A stretch of 64,000 bases of DNA from Conexibacter stalactiti (GTDB lineage Bacteria; Actinomycetota; Thermoleophilia; Solirubrobacterales; Solirubrobacteraceae), in the NCBI RefSeq assembly GCF_035967765.1, contig NZ_JAYWIT010000015.1; one strand, 5' to 3'. The translations under genes were made by a program, and so were the position numbers. The notes beneath the pieces were generated by a model. The model saw nothing but the letters and a program-made list of their open reading frames with translations, did no database searches and was not told where the DNA came from. Positions within the stretch are counted from its first letter, which is position 1, and every line of letters starts with the position of its first letter. This document shows positions 61,847 to 64,000 of this stretch, one piece after another.

Positions 61847-63118
61847 CTAGCCCTTGACCGTGAAGCGCAGGTCCCGCCGCACGCCCTGGCCGCGCGTCGG
61901 GATCGCGGTGACCGTCACGTCGAGGCCGCCGGCGCGGCGCGCGAGCGAGCGCGAGGCCGTCAGCGGGACCCGCCAGGTCAGCTCGCGACCGCGCGAGAGC
62001 GCGATTCTGCGGGCGCCCATCGCGTAGTTGCCGGCGCGCGTCATCCGCACACTGCCGGCGCAGCCGGGGCCGTCGGCGGCGAGCAGTCCGATCGCGATCT
62101 GGCAGCGGATCTTGACGACGATCGCGCCGTTCTGGAGCGACACGGTCGGCTTGACGCGGACGGTGCTGCGCGCGGAGTCCTCACGCGCGGGGAAGGGGAA
62201 GACGAGCGTCGGCACGGTCATGCGGACGCCCGCGGCCGGCCCGACCTCGCTGGTCTCGCAGTCGATCGCGGCGTCGTCGCGCGGGTCGAGCAGGACGACG
62301 TCGCGGCCGCCGTTGCACGCGATCGACTGCGCGCGGCCGTCGCGCAGTTCGAAGCGGTCGTTGCCGTTGCCGCCCTCGAACTGCTCGAAGCCGATCAGCG
62401 TGTCGCTCTCGCCGCTGCCGCCGCTGCCGCCGCGCACGTTCGGGCGCACCTTCACCCCGGTCGTGCGGGGGGAGAGCACGCCGCCGCGGCCGATCCGGTC
62501 GACGTAGGTGAGGAGGTCGGCGTCGGCGCCGCCGTCGAGCACGTCGTCACCCTCGCCGCCGCCGATCACGTCCTTGCCCTTGCCGCCCTCGATGTGGTCA
62601 TCGGCGGGGCCGCCGATCAGCAGGTCGTCGCCGTCGCCGCCGATGATCGTCGCCGGCAGGTCGGCGACGATGCGCACGTCGCTGCCGGCGTTGCCGGTGA
62701 CGACTCTCAGCCTTCTGATCTCGAAGGCGACCGTTCTCGGCTCCGCGGCCGTTCTCGTCGGGTCAGTCGTTCTGGTCGGGTCGGTCGTCGTTCCCGTCGG
62801 GTCGGTCGTTCTCGCGTCCCCGTCGCTTCTCGGCTCCTCGACCGTTCTCGTCTGCTGCAGCGGGCAGTCAGCGCTGTAGCCGTCTCTGCTGAGCGTGCAG
62901 GTCGCCGGCAGGCCGGTGATGCGGCTGCCGTTCTCGACGACGTGGATCACCTGCCGGCTGAGCGAGATCGTGACGTTGTTCGGCTCGACGTCGTCGCCGC
63001 TGTAGAGCAGCGTCTCCTCGTCGATCGACAGGACGCCGCCGGCGAGCGCCGGGGCGGAGGTCGCGAGCGTCGCGGCGAGCGCGAGCGGGGCGATGAGGGG
63101 GAGACGGTTCAGGCGCAT
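61847..63118 (-). CDS. Secreted protein with RTX-type repeats and TTDPT tandem tract
   Basis: The 423-residue product has a signal peptide (MRLNRLPLIAPLALAATLAT). A Cys-containing domain follows, then a low-complexity linker of TTDPT-like repeats (about 103-125), and a beta strand region leads into glycine/aspartate nonapeptides (GGDGDDLLIGGPADDHIEGG, GGGEGDDVLDGG; about 155-190). The C-terminal 150 residues are beta-rich. The architecture resembles the RTX protein at 14.4-15.8 kb, but no ECF-type promoter is visible here. The start at 63118 gives the clean signal peptide; an upstream in-frame ATG (63178) is less likely. Confidence 0.78.
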   Translation of the reverse strand: MRLNRLPLIAPLALAATLATSAPALAGGVLSIDEETLLYSGDDVEPNNVTISLSRQVIHVVENGSRITGLPATCTLSRDGYSADCPLQQTRTVEEPRSDGDARTTDPTGTTTDPTRTTDPTRTAAEPRTVAFEIRRLRVVTGNAGSDVRIVADLPATIIGGDGDDLLIGGPADDHIEGGKGKDVIGGGEGDDVLDGGADADLLTYVDRIGRGGVLSPRTTGVKVRPNVRGGSGGSGESDTLIGFEQFEGGNGNDRFELRDGRAQSIACNGGRDVVLLDPRDDAAIDCETSEVGPAAGVRMTVPTLVFPFPAREDSARSTVRVKPTVSLQNGAIVVKIRCQIAIGLLAADGPGCAGSVRMTRAGNYAMGARRIALSRGRELTWRVPLTASRSLARRAGGLDVTVTAIPTRGQGVRRDLRFTVKG

Positions 63119-63199
63119 GAAGAGGGGGAGAAAATGACAACGTCGCGACCGGAGTACCCGATCGCGACGAATCGACATCGTACGGATGTGGGAACCGGC

Positions 63200-63227
63200 G
63201 AGGCGCGCGGGAGTTGCGGCGCGCCTC
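63200..63227 (-). terminator. Hairpin downstream of the desaturase gene (distal)
   Basis: GAGGCGCGC and GCGCGCCTC form a perfect 9-bp stem with a 10-nt loop. Confidence 0.5.
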
Positions 63228-63229
63228 GA

Positions 63230-63258
63230 TCGCGGGCCGCCGGCGGCGGCGCCCGCGA
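63230..63258 (-). terminator. Terminator of the desaturase gene
   Basis: TCGCGGGC and GCCCGCGA form an 8-bp stem with GC-rich pairing inside, 11 nt beyond the stop on the minus strand. Confidence 0.6.
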
Positions 63259-63269
63259 CCCTGCCCGGC

Positions 63270-64000
63270 TCAGCCGGCCGCGGCCAGCGGGCGCCCCTTC
63301 TCCTTGCTCTTCTGCTTCTCCTCGCTGACCGTTCTGACGTTCCAGACGAGGTGCAGCTTCTCCATTCCGGCGATCACGAGCGCCGACGGGTCGGCCAGTC
63401 TCTCCCAGCGCTTGAGCCCGTGGGAGGCGGAGGTCGGGAAGGCGTGGTGGTTGTGATGCCACGCCTCGCCGAGCGACGGGATCGCGAGCCAGACGTTGTT
63501 CGTCGACTGGTCGGTGATCTCGAAGCGACGCGAGCCGAAGTAGTGGCAGATCGAGTTGACCGACCAGGTGACGTGGTGGATCAGGAAGATCCGCACGAGG
63601 CCGCCCCAGACGAAGCCGGTCAGCGCGCCCATCGGGTCGAAGCCGGTCAGCACGAAGCCGAACAGGGCGGGCAGCAGCAGCGACAGCAGCACCCACAGCG
63701 GGAACATCTTGTTGACCCAGCGGATCGGCTTGTCTCTGATCAGGTCCGGCGCGTAGCGGTGGGCGGAGGCGCGGCCGTGGTGCTCGCCGTCGAGCAGCCA
63801 GCCGACCTGCGCGTGCCAGAGGCCGTGGATCGCGCCCTTGAGGCCGCCGTCGTGGCCGAGGTGGGGGCTGTGCGGATCGCCGTCCTCGTCGGCGTAGACG
63901 TGGTGCTTGCGGTGGTCGGCGACCCACGTGATGACGCTGCCCTCGATCGCCATCGAGCCGGCGATCGCGAACAGCACGCGCAGCGGTCTCGAGGTCTCGA
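63270..64000 (-). CDS. Acyl-CoA/fatty acid delta-9 desaturase, C-terminal part (5' end outside window)
   Basis: About 243 residues are present and the frame is open to the window edge. Two of the three His boxes of membrane desaturases are seen: HRKHH (near residue 35 of the fragment) and EAWHHNHHAFP (about 177-187); the first box lies outside. Membrane helices lie between (WVLLSLLLPALFGFVLTGFD and neighbours). The family uses a di-iron centre, oxygen and an electron donor to introduce a double bond in saturated fatty acyl chains, for membrane fluidity. No ferredoxin or reductase gene is adjacent. Confidence 0.93.
   Translation of the reverse strand, partial: ETSRPLRVLFAIAGSMAIEGSVITWVADHRKHHVYADEDGDPHSPHLGHDGGLKGAIHGLWHAQVGWLLDGEHHGRASAHRYAPDLIRDKPIRWVNKMFPLWVLLSLLLPALFGFVLTGFDPMGALTGFVWGGLVRIFLIHHVTWSVNSICHYFGSRRFEITDQSTNNVWLAIPSLGEAWHHNHHAFPTSASHGLKRWERLADPSALVIAGMEKLHLVWNVRTVSEEKQKSKEKGRPLAAAG

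Noticed and set aside
62740..62830. Short repeats (GTTCTCGTCGGGTC-like) as a regulatory array
   Set aside because: They encode the TTDPT linker of the RTX-like protein in frame and are explained by coding repeats.

Overview
This window is chromosomal DNA from a very G+C-rich actinobacterium. The gene content suggests a motile, aerobic soil member of the Thermoleophilia/Solirubrobacterales (Conexibacter-like): an ImuB/DnaE2 mutasome, three chemoreceptors, many secreted proteins of unknown function, acyl-CoA metabolism, GTP-dependent PEP carboxykinase, and frequent AGA arginine codons despite the high G+C. The taxonomic placement is inference. No tRNA, rRNA, CRISPR array, insertion sequence or prophage gene was seen, so this looks like ordinary core and accessory chromosome.

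Layout. 1-5.8 kb: 3' end of imuB, a small co-translated partner, a secreted protein, and dnaE2 with a perfect SOS (LexA) box over its start. 5.8-10 kb: membrane cytochrome c, a DksA/TraR-like protein without its zinc cysteines, a c-di-AMP (ydaO-type) riboswitch in front of a small membrane protein, a cysteine-less AhpD/CMD protein, an HxlR regulator and a type I glutamine synthetase. 10-18 kb (minus strand): secreted protein, MMPL exporter, FprA-type ferredoxin reductase, RTX-repeat protein, YyaL-type thioredoxin-domain protein. 18-25.5 kb: RidA, threonine dehydratase, ECF sigma factor, MerR-DICT regulator, a C26 glutamine-amidotransferase-like peptidase divergent from a GMC oxidoreductase, and a subtilase. 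25.7-33.6 kb: three methyl-accepting chemotaxis proteins with chains of HAMP domains, interrupted by an acyl-CoA dehydrogenase. 34-35.8 kb: small unknown proteins and a decapeptide-repeat surface protein. 35.8-40.5 kb: two CitE-type lyases, a MaoC hydratase and PEP carboxykinase. 40.5-49.5 kb: TerB/Coq4-like protein, VOC protein, TetR regulator, DNA methyltransferase-type repair protein, FKBP, MobA, flippase-like membrane protein, lipoprotein and MoaA. 49.6-57.6 kb: three related secreted proteins, an epoxide-hydrolase-like enzyme, a GDPD and another secreted protein. 57.6-64 kb: MeaB and ethylmalonyl-CoA mutase (Ecm/MeaA), an MBL-fold hydrolase, ClpS, a second RTX-like protein and a fatty acid desaturase cut by the window end.

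How they may work together. Ecm, MeaB, the malyl/methylmalyl-CoA lyase and the MaoC (mesaconyl-CoA hydratase-like) protein are four parts of an ethylmalonyl-CoA pathway. PEP carboxykinase lies next to two of them, which fits acetyl-CoA assimilation feeding gluconeogenesis. ImuB and DnaE2 form the SOS mutasome.

Regulatory signals are clear by eye. About eighteen genes carry a TANNNT -10 hexamer only 6-8 nt before the start codon, the signature of leaderless mRNA; others have good Shine-Dalgarno sequences. Three genes for secreted proteins share a GSAAC-N16-CGTCT promoter typical of ECF sigma factors, and one chemoreceptor has a sigma-28-type promoter. I found no complete undescribed system. 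The best candidates for new biology are the c-di-AMP riboswitch with its unknown small membrane protein, the shared ECF-type promoter with its family of secreted proteins, and the mosaic chemoreceptor genes.
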